Origin: Paraburkholderia nodosa
GTDB taxonomy: Bacteria > Pseudomonadota > Gammaproteobacteria > Burkholderiales > Burkholderiaceae
DNA length: 64,000 nt
Direction: 5' to 3'
Assembly (NCBI RefSeq): GCF_001718195.1
Contig: NZ_MCNV01000014.1
Location: 124,001 to 188,000 of the forward strand
Part shown: positions 1-8,588 of the stretch, one piece after another
How the letters are laid out: each line of letters starts with the position of its first letter
Position numbering within the stretch: position 1 is the first letter of the stretch
Made by a program: the position numbers and the translations under genes
The notes under the pieces: model-generated
Told to the model about the DNA's origin: nothing
Database searches by the model: none
Seen by the model: only the letters and a program-made list of their open reading frames with translations

Positions 1-9
1 CGCGTCACA

Positions 10-789
10 TCACTTGCCATACACGTCGAAGTCGAAGTACTTCTTCTCGATCTTCTTGTACGTACCGTCCTTGATGATGCTGGCGATCGCGCCGTCGATC
101 TTCGTCTTGAGCGCGGCGTCTTCCTTGCGCAGGCCGATGCCGGCGCCGTTGCCGAGCGTTGCCGGATCGTCGAGGTCGCCGCCCGCGAAGCTGTAGCCCT
201 TGCCGCGCGGCGTCTTCAGGAAGCCCACGTCGGCCTGCACGGCGTCTTGCAGCGCGGCGTCCACGCGGCCGGCCAGCAGGTCCTGATAAACCTGGTCCTG
301 GTTCTGGTAAGGCACGACCTCAACGCCTGCCGTTGCCCAATGCGCCTTTGCGTAGGCCTCCTGAATCGTGCCCTGCTCCACGCCCACGCGCTTACCCTTG
401 AGCGATTCGGCGGTCGGCATGATGCCCGAACCCGTCTTGGCGACGAGACGCGTCGGCGTGTTGAACAGCTTGTCCGAGAACGCGATCTGCTCTTTGCGCG
501 CCGGGGTCATGGACATCGACGAAAGCACGCCGTCGAACTTGCGCGCCTTCAGCGCCGGGATCATGCCGTCGAAGTCGTTCTCGATCCAGACACATTTGGC
601 ATTCAGACGGTGGCAGATCTCGTTGCCGAGATCGATGTCGAAGCCGACCAGTTTGCCGTCCGGCGCTTTCGATTCGAACGGCGGATAGCTTGCATCGACA
701 CCGAAGCGAATGGTGTCCGCCGCAAAGGCGCCGACGCTGGCCGTGGAGGCGATCAAGGCAATAGATACGGCTGCAAACAACTTTTTCAT
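10..789 (-). CDS. ABC transporter substrate-binding protein, lysine/arginine/ornithine-histidine type
   Basis: A 259-residue periplasmic solute-binding protein of the HisJ/ArgT/GlnH family (SBP_bac_3), expected to deliver a basic or polar amino acid to an inner-membrane ABC importer. Residues 1-23 form a signal peptide ending in GAFA. The hallmark DASYPPFE segment follows at about residue 30, and the GKRVGVEQGT hinge segment is present. The start is chosen because a GAGGGG ribosome site lies five bases upstream; a longer in-frame opening adds 61 residues that do not look coding. No permease or ATPase gene is visible here; they may lie beyond the left edge. Family assignment is strong; the substrate is inferred. 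Confidence 0.9.
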   Translation of the reverse strand: MKKLFAAVSIALIASTASVGAFAADTIRFGVDASYPPFESKAPDGKLVGFDIDLGNEICHRLNAKCVWIENDFDGMIPALKARKFDGVLSSMSMTPARKEQIAFSDKLFNTPTRLVAKTGSGIMPTAESLKGKRVGVEQGTIQEAYAKAHWATAGVEVVPYQNQDQVYQDLLAGRVDAALQDAVQADVGFLKTPRGKGYSFAGGDLDDPATLGNGAGIGLRKEDAALKTKIDGAIASIIKDGTYKKIEKKYFDFDVYGK

Positions 790-989
790 GGGATCCCCTC
801 GGTTCTGGATATCAAGGTGGTCAAGAACATAAACACCGCCCGCATGGTTGCGGCGCGGACATTCCCTCGCGGCGCACGCCGCAAACGTGATCGACGCTGC
901 GGGTGCACCTGCGCCCGGCAAGGTAGCAGTCCAGAATACGCGCGTCGAGTCGTCAAAAACAGGCGGAAACACCTATGGCAGGGAAGACC

Positions 990-1632
990 CTAAAGGGGGT
1001 TGAAAGCGGCAGCCGAAGACTTACCCGAATGTCCAGTTGCTCTTGCCGGCGCGAGCCGCGCGCGCCGGTTGGGCAGTTCCGTCATGTCGTCGATCAGGGC
1101 GCGTTGTGCGAGATGTTCCGGCTGATGGCGCATAGCGTACCGATGACGGCGCCGCCTTGCGCGCAGACCGGTGCGCTCGCATAGGTGCAAATCCCGAGTT
1201 CGGAGGCCGCCCGCGAATCGCCCCGGATATCCTTGACGTTGCTGACCACGCGCCGCCCGCTTTCCAGACTGCGCTTGCAGAGGGTGTCGAACCGCTGAAC
1301 CTGCAGGCCCTCCATGATCTGCACGTCGCCGTCGTTGCGCGAATAGAGGACGGTCTGCACCTCGCGGCTGAAGTCGACCGAGGCGCCCGTCAGTTCGTCG
1401 ATCGTCGCGAGTTTTTCCATGCGCCCAGGTATCCGGTCGTGAGCGAGCATCACCATGCCGATCGACATGCAAGGCAACGTGACGATCGCAAGGCCGAGCA
1501 GCACCACGTTCCAGGGCGACGGCTGCACCGCCACACGGCACGCATGCCGAAAACTTGGCGCGTGCCCTGCACGAGCAGCACGACGACCATCGAAAGCAGA
1601 TTGAAAGAATCCAGGCCGCGTGTGGCGCACAT
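990..1632 (-). pseudogene. Decayed GAF / diguanylate cyclase gene, several frameshifts
   Basis: Pieces of a signalling protein lie in three successive minus-strand frames. At about 1614-1537 there is a hydrophobic stretch typical of diguanylate-cyclase membrane regions (LLSMVVVLLVQGTRQ). From about 1534 to 1382, in a second frame, there is more membrane sequence ending in ATIDELTGA, the start of a GGDEF domain. That runs straight into a GAF-type domain (VVSNVKDIRGD, ELGICTYASAPV, GTLCAIS). From about 1118, in a third frame, comes another GGDEF opening (RALIDDMTELPNRR), which then dissolves. No GGDEF active site is present anywhere. The best reading is two neighbouring signalling genes, or one multidomain gene, eroded by deletions and frameshifts. 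Confidence 0.6.
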
Positions 1633-1832
1633 CGCTTAAGCGTCGGGGACGCATCGTATCCCAGGTTTGGCCCGAATCCATGCAATCCGGATCGATCCGG
1701 TCGACTCCGCCCGCTCGAACCCGCGAATCGAAACTCGGGGGCCGGCAACAGTCGGGCGCACAGCGCGAAATCCGCGAAGGATCGACGCTACACTAAGCGG
1801 CACCCGCGGACTCTCCAGACGAGGTACTCGCC

Positions 1833-2324
1833 ATGCCAGCACCTGACGTCAGGCGCTCAATGCGACTTGTTTGCGCCTTGCTTTGTGTGCTGTTCTGGCT
1901 TGGCGGCTGCGCGGGGTTGACGGGAGACCCGCTGCGGGTCAACGTGGCGGGGCTGGAGCCACTCCAGGGCGAAGGCATGGAAATGCGCTTCAACGTGAAG
2001 TTGCGCATCCAGAATCCCAACGACACGCCGGTCGAATTTAGCGGCGTGTCACTGCAACTGGACCTGAACGGTCAATCGTTCGCGAGCGGCGTAAGCGATC
2101 AAAGCGGCGTCGTGCCGCGCTTCGGCGAAGCGGTGATCATCGTGCCGCTGACCGTGCCGGCTCTCTCCGCCGTCCGGCAGGCTTTCGCCTTTGCGGGCAG
2201 CGCACAGGCCGGCAACATTCCCTACGAAATACGCGGGCGCCTAGCGGGCGGCATCGGCGGCGGCACACGCTTCGTCGATCACGGCAACCTGTCGCTGCCA
2301 ACGCAGGGCCTGTTCGGCCCGTGA
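1833..2324 (+). CDS. LEA type 2 (WHy-domain) lipoprotein
   Basis: A 163-residue protein with an N-terminal hydrophobic segment ending in a lipobox (LGGC, Cys26), so it is probably a lipid-anchored envelope protein. Residues 33-150 resemble the WHy/LEA14 beta-sandwich (NVKLRIQNPNDTPVEFSGVS), a fold found in water-stress and envelope proteins. A GAGG ribosome site precedes the chosen start; an internal Met10 is the alternative. It stands alone between the decayed signalling gene and an opposing small gene. The exact role is unknown; a desiccation or envelope-stress function is only inference. Confidence 0.8.
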   Translation: MPAPDVRRSMRLVCALLCVLFWLGGCAGLTGDPLRVNVAGLEPLQGEGMEMRFNVKLRIQNPNDTPVEFSGVSLQLDLNGQSFASGVSDQSGVVPRFGEAVIIVPLTVPALSAVRQAFAFAGSAQAGNIPYEIRGRLAGGIGGGTRFVDHGNLSLPTQGLFGP

Positions 2325-2370
2325 ACGGCGCCAGCGCGCCGGCCGGGCGTGTCGCAGCTTGCTTCGGCGC

Positions 2371-2619
2371 TCAAACGTCACGGCCCTCGACGCCGAGCGC
2401 CGGACGCGCTTCGTCCGGCGGAAAGATGTACCAGCTGCCGTCGTCGTGACGAAAGAAGAACATGCCCGATTCGCCGACGGCGCCGACCGCGCTGACATAG
2501 ACGCACGACCGATGCTTCCTCGCACCCTGCGCAACACGCGTCACATGCACTTGCGTGTCCGGCCGCAAGAAGAGCCATTTATCGGCCATCGCTCGCAATG
2601 AGCGTGATTTCCTGCGCAT
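2371..2619 (-). CDS. Conserved-looking small hypothetical protein
   Basis: An 82-residue basic-to-acidic protein without signal peptide or membrane segment. The start is set by a clear GGGAGGG ribosome site eight bases upstream. The body alternates beta-type segments (DKWLFLRPDTQVHVTRV, SGMFFFRHDDGSWYIFPP) and looks like a compact beta domain. I do not recognise a named family. Its stop faces that of the LEA lipoprotein, so the two genes converge. Codon use matches its neighbours, which supports it being a real gene. Confidence 0.6.
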   Translation of the reverse strand: MRRKSRSLRAMADKWLFLRPDTQVHVTRVAQGARKHRSCVYVSAVGAVGESGMFFFRHDDGSWYIFPPDEARPALGVEGRDV

Positions 2620-3035
2620 CGTCGTTTCCCTCCCAGCTCGCTCCGATGTTCCAACCCGCGGCATCCCCATTGACACGGTGCATCGGGCATGCCGGCATGA
2701 TCAGCCAATCGGACTTCGGATACCTTTAAATTCGCATCGCATGTTCCTGCGCCCCGCGCTATTCAGGCATCGAAATAAGTCAGGCCCAACGTGTCTTTCA
2801 CCTCGGAAAGCGTCGTCCCGGCGTGCAGCGCAACGCGCAGGCCGGCTTCGATCGGCATCTCGCCAGGCCTACCGGCCTTGATTAGCTCACCGCCGCGCTG
2901 ATGCTTGCGCGCGAGCGCTGATTCGCCCGTGTTTCATCGATCGCTGCACTGCGGGCATTCGCGTTGCTCCACCGTCATTGCGCAAGTGGAGCGCGCAAAC
3001 TCAATGACCCACCCTGAGCACACAGGAGCACGATC
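2620..3035. other. Intergenic stretch of about 415 bases
   Basis: Apart from the possible gene tail at 2763-2933, this holds the ribosome site of the small minus-strand gene on the left and, near 3020, the AGGAG site of the YqjD-like gene on the right. I see no RNA gene, convincing hairpin terminator or repeat. Confidence 0.5.
2763..2933 (-). pseudogene. Possible C-terminal gene remnant or very small gene
   Basis: A minus-strand frame stays open from 2933 to a TGA at 2763 with GC-rich third positions. It reads as a plausible protein tail (IEAGLRVALHAGTTLSEV, ending TYFDA). No ATG with a ribosome site lies upstream; the only Met is internal, with 30 residues following it. It may be the end of a lost gene or a small protein with an unusual start. 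I cannot name a family. Confidence 0.25.
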
Positions 3036-3305
3036 ATGGACACGAGACACGCACACGCCATCGCGAACGAGGTCGCGGGAGAAGCGCAGCACCTGGCCGG
3101 CCGCATGCTGCGCGACCCCGCCATGGGCCTGGCCGGCAAGGCAAAGGTGCTGTACGGCAAATCCCAACAGGCCTTGAACGATGCGGCCGACGCAACACGC
3201 GACAACGTCGCCGACAAGCCCATGACCGCGCTCGGGCTCGCCGCCGCTGTCGGCTTCGCGCTCGGCGCGGCATGGGTCTTGAACCGCAATAAATCCGAAG
3301 GCTGA
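3036..3305 (+). CDS. Small membrane-anchored YqjD/ElaB- or CsbD-like protein
   Basis: An 89-residue protein with an N-terminal amphipathic helical part (residues 1-60, including GLAGKAKVLYGKSQ, which resembles CsbD). A single C-terminal membrane segment follows (ALGLAAAVGFALGAAWVL), then a short basic tail. This layout matches the DUF883/YqjD/ElaB group, whose E. coli members are tail-anchored and bind ribosomes in stationary phase. An AGGAG site lies upstream. The stress-related role is family knowledge, not shown here. Confidence 0.7.
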   Translation: MDTRHAHAIANEVAGEAQHLAGRMLRDPAMGLAGKAKVLYGKSQQALNDAADATRDNVADKPMTALGLAAAVGFALGAAWVLNRNKSEG

Positions 3306-3406
3306 AAGCCAGCCCCGGCTCGGGAACGCTTTATGCGCGTGGTCGTGAAATCGCCTCACTGATGCGAATCGTGTGTCATCGCGAGGCGTAGTCAGGAGCT
3401 CCGCCC

Positions 3407-4612
3407 ATGACGATCGGCTGTCCCGAATGCGGCGCCCTCGAGGACATCCCTCCGCTCGGCCCGCGCATGCTCGCGCGCTGCAGGACCTGCCACTACCCGC
3501 TCGAGCGGCGCAGCGGGCGCAGCATCACCGCTTCGCTCGCCTGCGCCATCACGACCTTCGTCCTGCTGTTCCCCGCCAACCTCGCGCCGCTGATGACGGT
3601 GCACATGCTCGGCGCCGATCGTTCATCCGTTCTCGCGTCGGGCATCGTGTCGATCTGGCGCGACGGCTGGCTCGCGCTCGCGCTGTTGCTCGGCGCATTC
3701 GGCATCGTGCTGCCGCTCGTACGCTTCGGCCTGCTCATGATCGTGCTGGGACTGGTCGGCTTCGGTGTGCGATTCAGGCATATCGGCACGCTCTTTCGCT
3801 GGTCCATCGCGCTCGACATCTGGGCCATGCCCGACGTCTACCTCGCCGGTTGCCTCGTCGGCTATGCGCGCGTCACGCAGAACCTCACGGGAACGATCGG
3901 GGCGGGCGGCTACTGTTTCATCCTTGCCGCGCTCATGTCGATGCTCACGCGCGCCTCGCTCGATCGCCGCACCGTCTGGCGCGCCATCGTCCCCGACCAA
4001 CAGGCGCCGCACGGGCATGGCGCGCTGTCCTGCTCCGTGTGCGACCTCGTCGTGCCCATTTCGCATGAAGGCCGGCCATGCCCGCGCTGCGGCCTGAAAC
4101 TGCGCGCGCGCAAGCCGGACGCCGTGGTGCGCGCGGCCGCGCTCACGCTCGCGGCGCTCGTGCTCACCGTGCCCGCCAACTTCTATCCGATGACCATGTC
4201 GCGGCAACTCGGGCATTACGACTCGCACCGCATCATCGACGGCGTCTATCAGCTCTTTCACGTCGGACTATGGCCGTTCGGCATCCTGATCATTGGCACG
4301 AGCATCGTCATTCCCCTTGCGAAGCTCGGCGGCATGGTGTGGTTCATCACCTCGGTCTTGCGCCATTCGCGCCGGCACCTGCGCGCCAAGGCCCATCTTT
4401 ATCGCTGGATCGACGAACTGGGCCGCTGGTCGAACGTCGACGTCTTCACGATCGCGGCATTCGTGCCGCTGATCCACTTCGATGGCGTGGCGGTGGCGAG
4501 ACCCGACACCGGCGCGACGGCGTTCGCACTCGTCGTCTTCTTCACGATGCTGGCCTCGCGCAGCTTCGACCCGCGCATGATGTGGGACGTGCATAGGCGG
4601 AGAAAGCCATGA
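3407..4612 (+). CDS. pqiA: Paraquat-inducible protein A (PqiA-family membrane protein)
   Basis: A 401-residue inner-membrane protein with two PqiA repeats. Each begins with a zinc-ribbon-like pair of CxxC motifs: Cys5/Cys8/Cys25/Cys28 in the first and Cys209/Cys212/Cys225/Cys228 in the second. A group of membrane helices follows each (e.g. FVLLFPANLAPLM and VLTVPANFYPMTM). PqiA works with PqiB and PqiC in lipid transport across the envelope. The stop overlaps the next start by four bases (ATGA), so translation of pqiA and pqiB is probably coupled. Length fits the family. Confidence 0.93.
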   Translation: MTIGCPECGALEDIPPLGPRMLARCRTCHYPLERRSGRSITASLACAITTFVLLFPANLAPLMTVHMLGADRSSVLASGIVSIWRDGWLALALLLGAFGIVLPLVRFGLLMIVLGLVGFGVRFRHIGTLFRWSIALDIWAMPDVYLAGCLVGYARVTQNLTGTIGAGGYCFILAALMSMLTRASLDRRTVWRAIVPDQQAPHGHGALSCSVCDLVVPISHEGRPCPRCGLKLRARKPDAVVRAAALTLAALVLTVPANFYPMTMSRQLGHYDSHRIIDGVYQLFHVGLWPFGILIIGTSIVIPLAKLGGMVWFITSVLRHSRRHLRAKAHLYRWIDELGRWSNVDVFTIAAFVPLIHFDGVAVARPDTGATAFALVVFFTMLASRSFDPRMMWDVHRRRKP

Positions 4613-5907
4613 GCGGCCCGCATCGCCACCGCACGCAAGCCGAAGTGCGGCGCAGCGCCTGGCCCGGCTGGATCTGGGCCGTGCCGATTGCCGCCATCGG
4701 CGCGACGGGATGGCTCGGCCTGCGCGCGCTCGTCCATGACGGCGAGACGGTTGTCGTGACGTTCGACAATGCCTACGGCATGAAGCCCGACGACACGATC
4801 GTCACACTGCACGGCGTGAAAGTGGGCGCCGTCTCGGACGTGTCGCTCGCGCCAGATGGTCAGCATGTCGAAGCAAAGCTCCGGATCGACCGGGCGGAGA
4901 ATCCGTATTTGCTCTCGGGCACGCGGTTTTACCTGCGCGGCGCGAAGGTGGATTTGAGCGACCCTGCCTCGCTGAAGGCCATGCTTTCGGGACCCGAAAT
5001 CGTCATGGAGCCCGGTCCCGGCAAACATGCCGACCACTTCGACGGCAGCGATCGCCGGCCCCCGCTTGCGCCCGAACACGGTCCGATGGTGCGCTATGCG
5101 GTGCGCTTCGACGGCGCGGTCGGCAACCTGGAGACCGGCTCGGAAGTGGACCTGCGCGGCTTTCCCGTGGGGACCGTCACGAGCGTGCGCCTGAGCTACG
5201 ACGTGCGCACTGGCGCGCTGAGCACCCCGGTTCAACTCGCGCTGGACCCGTCGCAGCTTGGCATCGTCGGCGCACCGCCGCCCGCGGACGGCAACTGGCG
5301 GCCGCTCGTCGACGGCATGCTCGATCACCTCGTCGCCGACGGGCTGCGCGCGCGCCTTTCGCAGGACCCGCCGCTCCTCGGGCCGCGCAAGGTCAATCTC
5401 GACTTCGTTGCGGGCGCAGCGGGCGCGACGCTCACCGCCGACAGCGGGCTCCCTGTGATCCCGAGCGTCGCCCCCGCCGATTTCGATACCATGACCTCGC
5501 GCGCCGGCGAGGTGATCCGGAAGATCGACGACCTGCCGATCAAGCAAACGGGCGACGAAGTGCGCAGCATTGCCGCGCACGTGAACGCCATCAGCGCCTC
5601 GCCGCAGATCCGCGACAGCCTCATGCATATCGACCGCTCGGTTGCGCAAATCGATCAGACGCTCGCGCAGGTGTCGCCCAAGATCGGCCCGCTCGTCGCG
5701 CAGCTGCGCGAGACGGCGAACGAAGCCGATCGCACCGTCGCGGCGGCCAATCGCACGCTGGGCGCCGACGCCTCGAGCCAGAACGACCTGCCCGCCGCGC
5801 TGCGCGAGCTGACGGATACCGCGCGCTCGGTTCGCGCGCTAGCCGACTATCTCGACCGGCATCCCGAAGCGCTGCTGCGCGGCAAGGCGCAGGAGGAGAG
5901 CCAATGA
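4609..5907 (+). CDS. pqiB: PqiB-type MCE protein with two MCE domains
   Basis: A 432-residue MCE/MlaD-family protein anchored by one N-terminal helix (WIWAVPIAAIGATGWLGL). Two MCE modules follow at about residues 43-140 and 160-230, then a long helical region (about 290-420) that would form the tunnel or needle. E. coli PqiB is longer and has three MCE domains, so this is a shorter form. It sits between pqiA and pqiC with four-base overlaps at both ends, an intact three-gene operon. Expected role: lipid passage between inner and outer membrane. Confidence 0.88.
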   Translation: MSGPHRHRTQAEVRRSAWPGWIWAVPIAAIGATGWLGLRALVHDGETVVVTFDNAYGMKPDDTIVTLHGVKVGAVSDVSLAPDGQHVEAKLRIDRAENPYLLSGTRFYLRGAKVDLSDPASLKAMLSGPEIVMEPGPGKHADHFDGSDRRPPLAPEHGPMVRYAVRFDGAVGNLETGSEVDLRGFPVGTVTSVRLSYDVRTGALSTPVQLALDPSQLGIVGAPPPADGNWRPLVDGMLDHLVADGLRARLSQDPPLLGPRKVNLDFVAGAAGATLTADSGLPVIPSVAPADFDTMTSRAGEVIRKIDDLPIKQTGDEVRSIAAHVNAISASPQIRDSLMHIDRSVAQIDQTLAQVSPKIGPLVAQLRETANEADRTVAAANRTLGADASSQNDLPAALRELTDTARSVRALADYLDRHPEALLRGKAQEESQ

Positions 5908-6515
5908 TGCGCCGCCAAGCGAGCCGGGCTTCGATCGCGCGACTGCTAGATGCGGCCGTGCTCGCGGGCATCGGCGTCGGGATCACGGCATGTGGCCACA
6001 GCGCGCCCACGCGTTACGTCACGCTCAACGCGACGCCTGCGCAAGCGCCGCTTGCCACCGCCGCCATGGCGCCGGTGCAACTGGGCGCCGTGCATATTCC
6101 CGCCGTGCTCGACCGGCCCGAAGTGGTGACGCATGTCGCGCCCAACCGGCTCGCCGTCGACGACAACGACCGCTGGGGGGCGCCGCTCGGGCAGATGATG
6201 CGCAGCACGCTCGCGCAGGACCTGCTGCCGCGCCTGCCGCCCGGCGCATTCGTTTTTCCGGACGCGCCCGCGCCCGCCGGCACGCGCACGCTCGTCGTCA
6301 CGGTGCTCGACTGCAACGCGAGCGCGGGCGGCACGCTCACGCTGCAAGTGGCGTGGACGCTGCTCGCGGGTCAGCCCGCACGAACCACAATGAGCCAGGA
6401 GGCGGCGCTAAGCGCACAGGTCGAGGGTCACGATGCGGCCGCGCAAGCCGCTGCGCTCAGTCGCGTGCTCGGCGAACTCGCCGACCGGATCGCCGCATCG
6501 ATCGCCGTGCGCTGA
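5904..6515 (+). CDS. pqiC: PqiC / YmbA-type outer-membrane lipoprotein
   Basis: A 203-residue lipoprotein with lipobox ITAC (Cys30) and an ABC-type transport auxiliary (DUF330) fold. It includes the RYVTLNA opening and the NRLAVDDNDRWGAPL segment typical of PqiC/YmbA. PqiC is thought to sit on the outer membrane and receive the PqiB tube. The start overlaps the pqiB stop; the first of two tandem ATG codons is used here. It is the last gene of the operon; the next gene is on the opposite strand. Confidence 0.85.
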   Translation: MMRRQASRASIARLLDAAVLAGIGVGITACGHSAPTRYVTLNATPAQAPLATAAMAPVQLGAVHIPAVLDRPEVVTHVAPNRLAVDDNDRWGAPLGQMMRSTLAQDLLPRLPPGAFVFPDAPAPAGTRTLVVTVLDCNASAGGTLTLQVAWTLLAGQPARTTMSQEAALSAQVEGHDAAAQAAALSRVLGELADRIAASIAVR

Positions 6516-6553
6516 CATGCCGATCGCTGACACAGGCGGCCCTCCCCGCATCG

Positions 6554-8035
6554 CTAACCTCCCGTCTGGAATCCTAACGACGCCGCCTTGGCGCGCAGGT
6601 CCGCGAAGCGGTCCACGTTCGGGTTGGTCGCGAGCTGCGACTGATCGATCGACGACACCGGATTCGACGGCGACACCCCGGGGATCCCCGAGCACTCCCC
6701 GCCGAACGTGCCTTGGGCAATCGTGAACGCAGGCGCGTCGGTGCGCGGCGCATCGGTGAAATCGAGCGCATAGGCGAGATTGAACGTCGCCGAATCGCTG
6801 CTGCGCACGCCGAGCGGCGGCAAGCCGAAGCGCCATTGCAGCAGCGCGTGAATCGAACTCGGGTCGAACGGATAGCGCGTGACCGTGCCCGCGCGAACGC
6901 GCGGCCCCAGCAGCGCGAGCGGCACGCGAAAACCCAGCTTGCCGTCGTTGCCGAGCGCGAGCTCGTTCTTGCTGATCGGCCTCGTGGGCGGCACCACGTG
7001 CTCGAGAAAGCCGCCCCACTCGTCATACACGACGATCATCAGCGTGCGGTTCCAGGTCGGACTCGTGCGCAGCGCTTCGTACACCTGCCCGAGAAACGCC
7101 TCGCCGTTGCGGATGTCCGCGTGCGGATGATCGTCCGCGGAAGTGCCTTGCGGCTCGCCCGCGAATGCCGGATCGACCATGCAGAACGGCGGCAGCGTAC
7201 CCGTCCCGGCATGCGCGACAAAATCCGCAAACGGACGCGAAATGCCGACATGGCGCCTGCCGTAAAGCGCCGTGAACGGCACGTCGTGATAGTAGTAGTT
7301 GCAGCCGATATTCGCGGCGCTGAGCCTGTCCCAGATCGTGGGGAGCGTCGAATTGTCGATACTGTCGTCGAGGCGATCCGTGGCGCCGCTGTGCAGATAA
7401 AGGCGATTGGGAAACGTGCTGGTGAGGATGCCGGTGAAGTAGAAGTCGCCGATCGTGTAACTGCTCGCGACCGCGTCGAAGAACTGCACATCGGCCGAAG
7501 TGTAGTAACCGATGGGCAGCAAGTCGCCCTGATGCAGGCTCGTGCCGGGTGTGAGGAGAAAGCCGTTCATCGCGCCCGAAGCGAGTTGCGTACGCGCGCC
7601 GTCGTAGCTGTGATTGGGGTCCTGGTACGCGCACGCCTGGTAGCCATAGGCGGAATTCGCTGCGAGCGAAAACGGCGTTTGCGTCGCGCCGAACGCGTCC
7701 TTGAACTGCCGGTTCGCGGGCATGCCTTCGGCGCCCGGCACCCAGCCGAGGAAGTGGTCGAAGGAACGATTTTCCATCGTGACGAGCACGATGAAGTCGA
7801 TGCCCGAACTCGCGGGATTCGGCAACGCCGGACGCGGCAAGCTATAACGGTCAGCGCCGTCCGGCGAGGGAACGTCGCCGACCGAGGGCGCGGGCGCGTC
7901 GCCGTTCTGGCCGGCCGGGTCGTCACCGCCTCCGCCACCGCAGCCCGATAATGCAACGCTGCCGGCAACCGCCGCTACGCCGGCAAGAAAGCGGCGCCGG
8001 TCGTATCCGTGATGCGGGCTATTGTCGTCTCCCAT
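6554..8035 (-). CDS. Tat-exported phosphoesterase (phospholipase C / acid phosphatase family)
   Basis: A 493-residue protein of the phosphoesterase family PF04185, which includes phospholipase C and AcpA acid phosphatase. Residues 11-32 form a twin-arginine signal (DRRRFL, hydrophobic core, then SGC with Cys32 as a possible lipidation site), followed by a glycine-rich linker. The catalytic opening TMENRSFDHF is at 87-96. A second metal-site region (VYDEWGGFLEHVVPP) lies near residue 360. The start is set by an AGGAGA site upstream; an earlier in-frame ATG lacks one. It probably releases phosphate from lipids or other esters in the periplasm or outside. Stand-alone gene. Confidence 0.88.
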   Translation of the reverse strand: MGDDNSPHHGYDRRRFLAGVAAVAGSVALSGCGGGGGDDPAGQNGDAPAPSVGDVPSPDGADRYSLPRPALPNPASSGIDFIVLVTMENRSFDHFLGWVPGAEGMPANRQFKDAFGATQTPFSLAANSAYGYQACAYQDPNHSYDGARTQLASGAMNGFLLTPGTSLHQGDLLPIGYYTSADVQFFDAVASSYTIGDFYFTGILTSTFPNRLYLHSGATDRLDDSIDNSTLPTIWDRLSAANIGCNYYYHDVPFTALYGRRHVGISRPFADFVAHAGTGTLPPFCMVDPAFAGEPQGTSADDHPHADIRNGEAFLGQVYEALRTSPTWNRTLMIVVYDEWGGFLEHVVPPTRPISKNELALGNDGKLGFRVPLALLGPRVRAGTVTRYPFDPSSIHALLQWRFGLPPLGVRSSDSATFNLAYALDFTDAPRTDAPAFTIAQGTFGGECSGIPGVSPSNPVSSIDQSQLATNPNVDRFADLRAKAASLGFQTGG

Positions 8036-8230
8036 GACACGTCTCCTGGTTGGATGCGGCGCTGGCAATCCGCCCGTGCCTCGCTGCCGCGAAGCGAAAC
8101 GCGCTCGCGACGGCGAGCAGCGGACGGCCTTTGCCCGCAAGCCTCGCGCCCGCTGTGGTGCAGCCAGGACACGCTCGGAGTGTGGCGATGAGAGAGGAGG
8201 ACGAGGGAGGTCAGGATGCGTGCGGCAGGG

Positions 8231-8501
8231 TCACGACTGCTCGATGAGCGCCTTGATGCGCTCGGCCTGCCCGGCATCGACCGGGTGGTAGGCGATCATG
8301 TGCAGGTCGGGCCGGCCATCGACGGAAAACGCCGATTGCTCCAGCGCGATCAGACCCAGCGTGGGATGGTGCAAGCGCTTCACGTGGTCGGCTTCTGCAT
8401 GTGCCGGCACTTCGTTCTCGCGCCACAGTGCGTCGAACTCGGGGCTCATGCTGCACAACTCGTCGACGAGCCCGCCGAATGAATCGGAATGGAAAGCCTG
8501 T
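8231..8501 (-). pseudogene. 5'-truncated XRE-family regulator (MmyB-like domain only)
   Basis: Only the C-terminal ligand-binding part of an XRE/MmyB-type regulator remains: GGLVDELCSMSPEFDALW, HVKRLHHPTLGLIALEQ and HMIAYHP, then the usual short helical end. Full-length members carry an N-terminal helix-turn-helix and are about 270-290 residues; this piece is under 90. The frame is closed by a TAA directly upstream of codon 1, and no HTH sequence is found in the 80 bases before the next gene. Such regulators commonly sit divergent to an SDR oxidoreductase, as here, so the control gene for the SDR appears lost. Confidence 0.65.
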
Positions 8502-8588
8502 TAGGCATCTTACTATGATGAACTCACTACTTTAACGGTATAGAGAATTTGGAGATAGTACGCCAGTCATGACCCAGGAGAGATGACC

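Noticed and set aside
8036..8230. Open frames between the phosphoesterase and the truncated regulator
   Set aside because: Short Arg/Ser/Cys-rich frames on both strands without ribosome sites or motifs; treated as intergenic.
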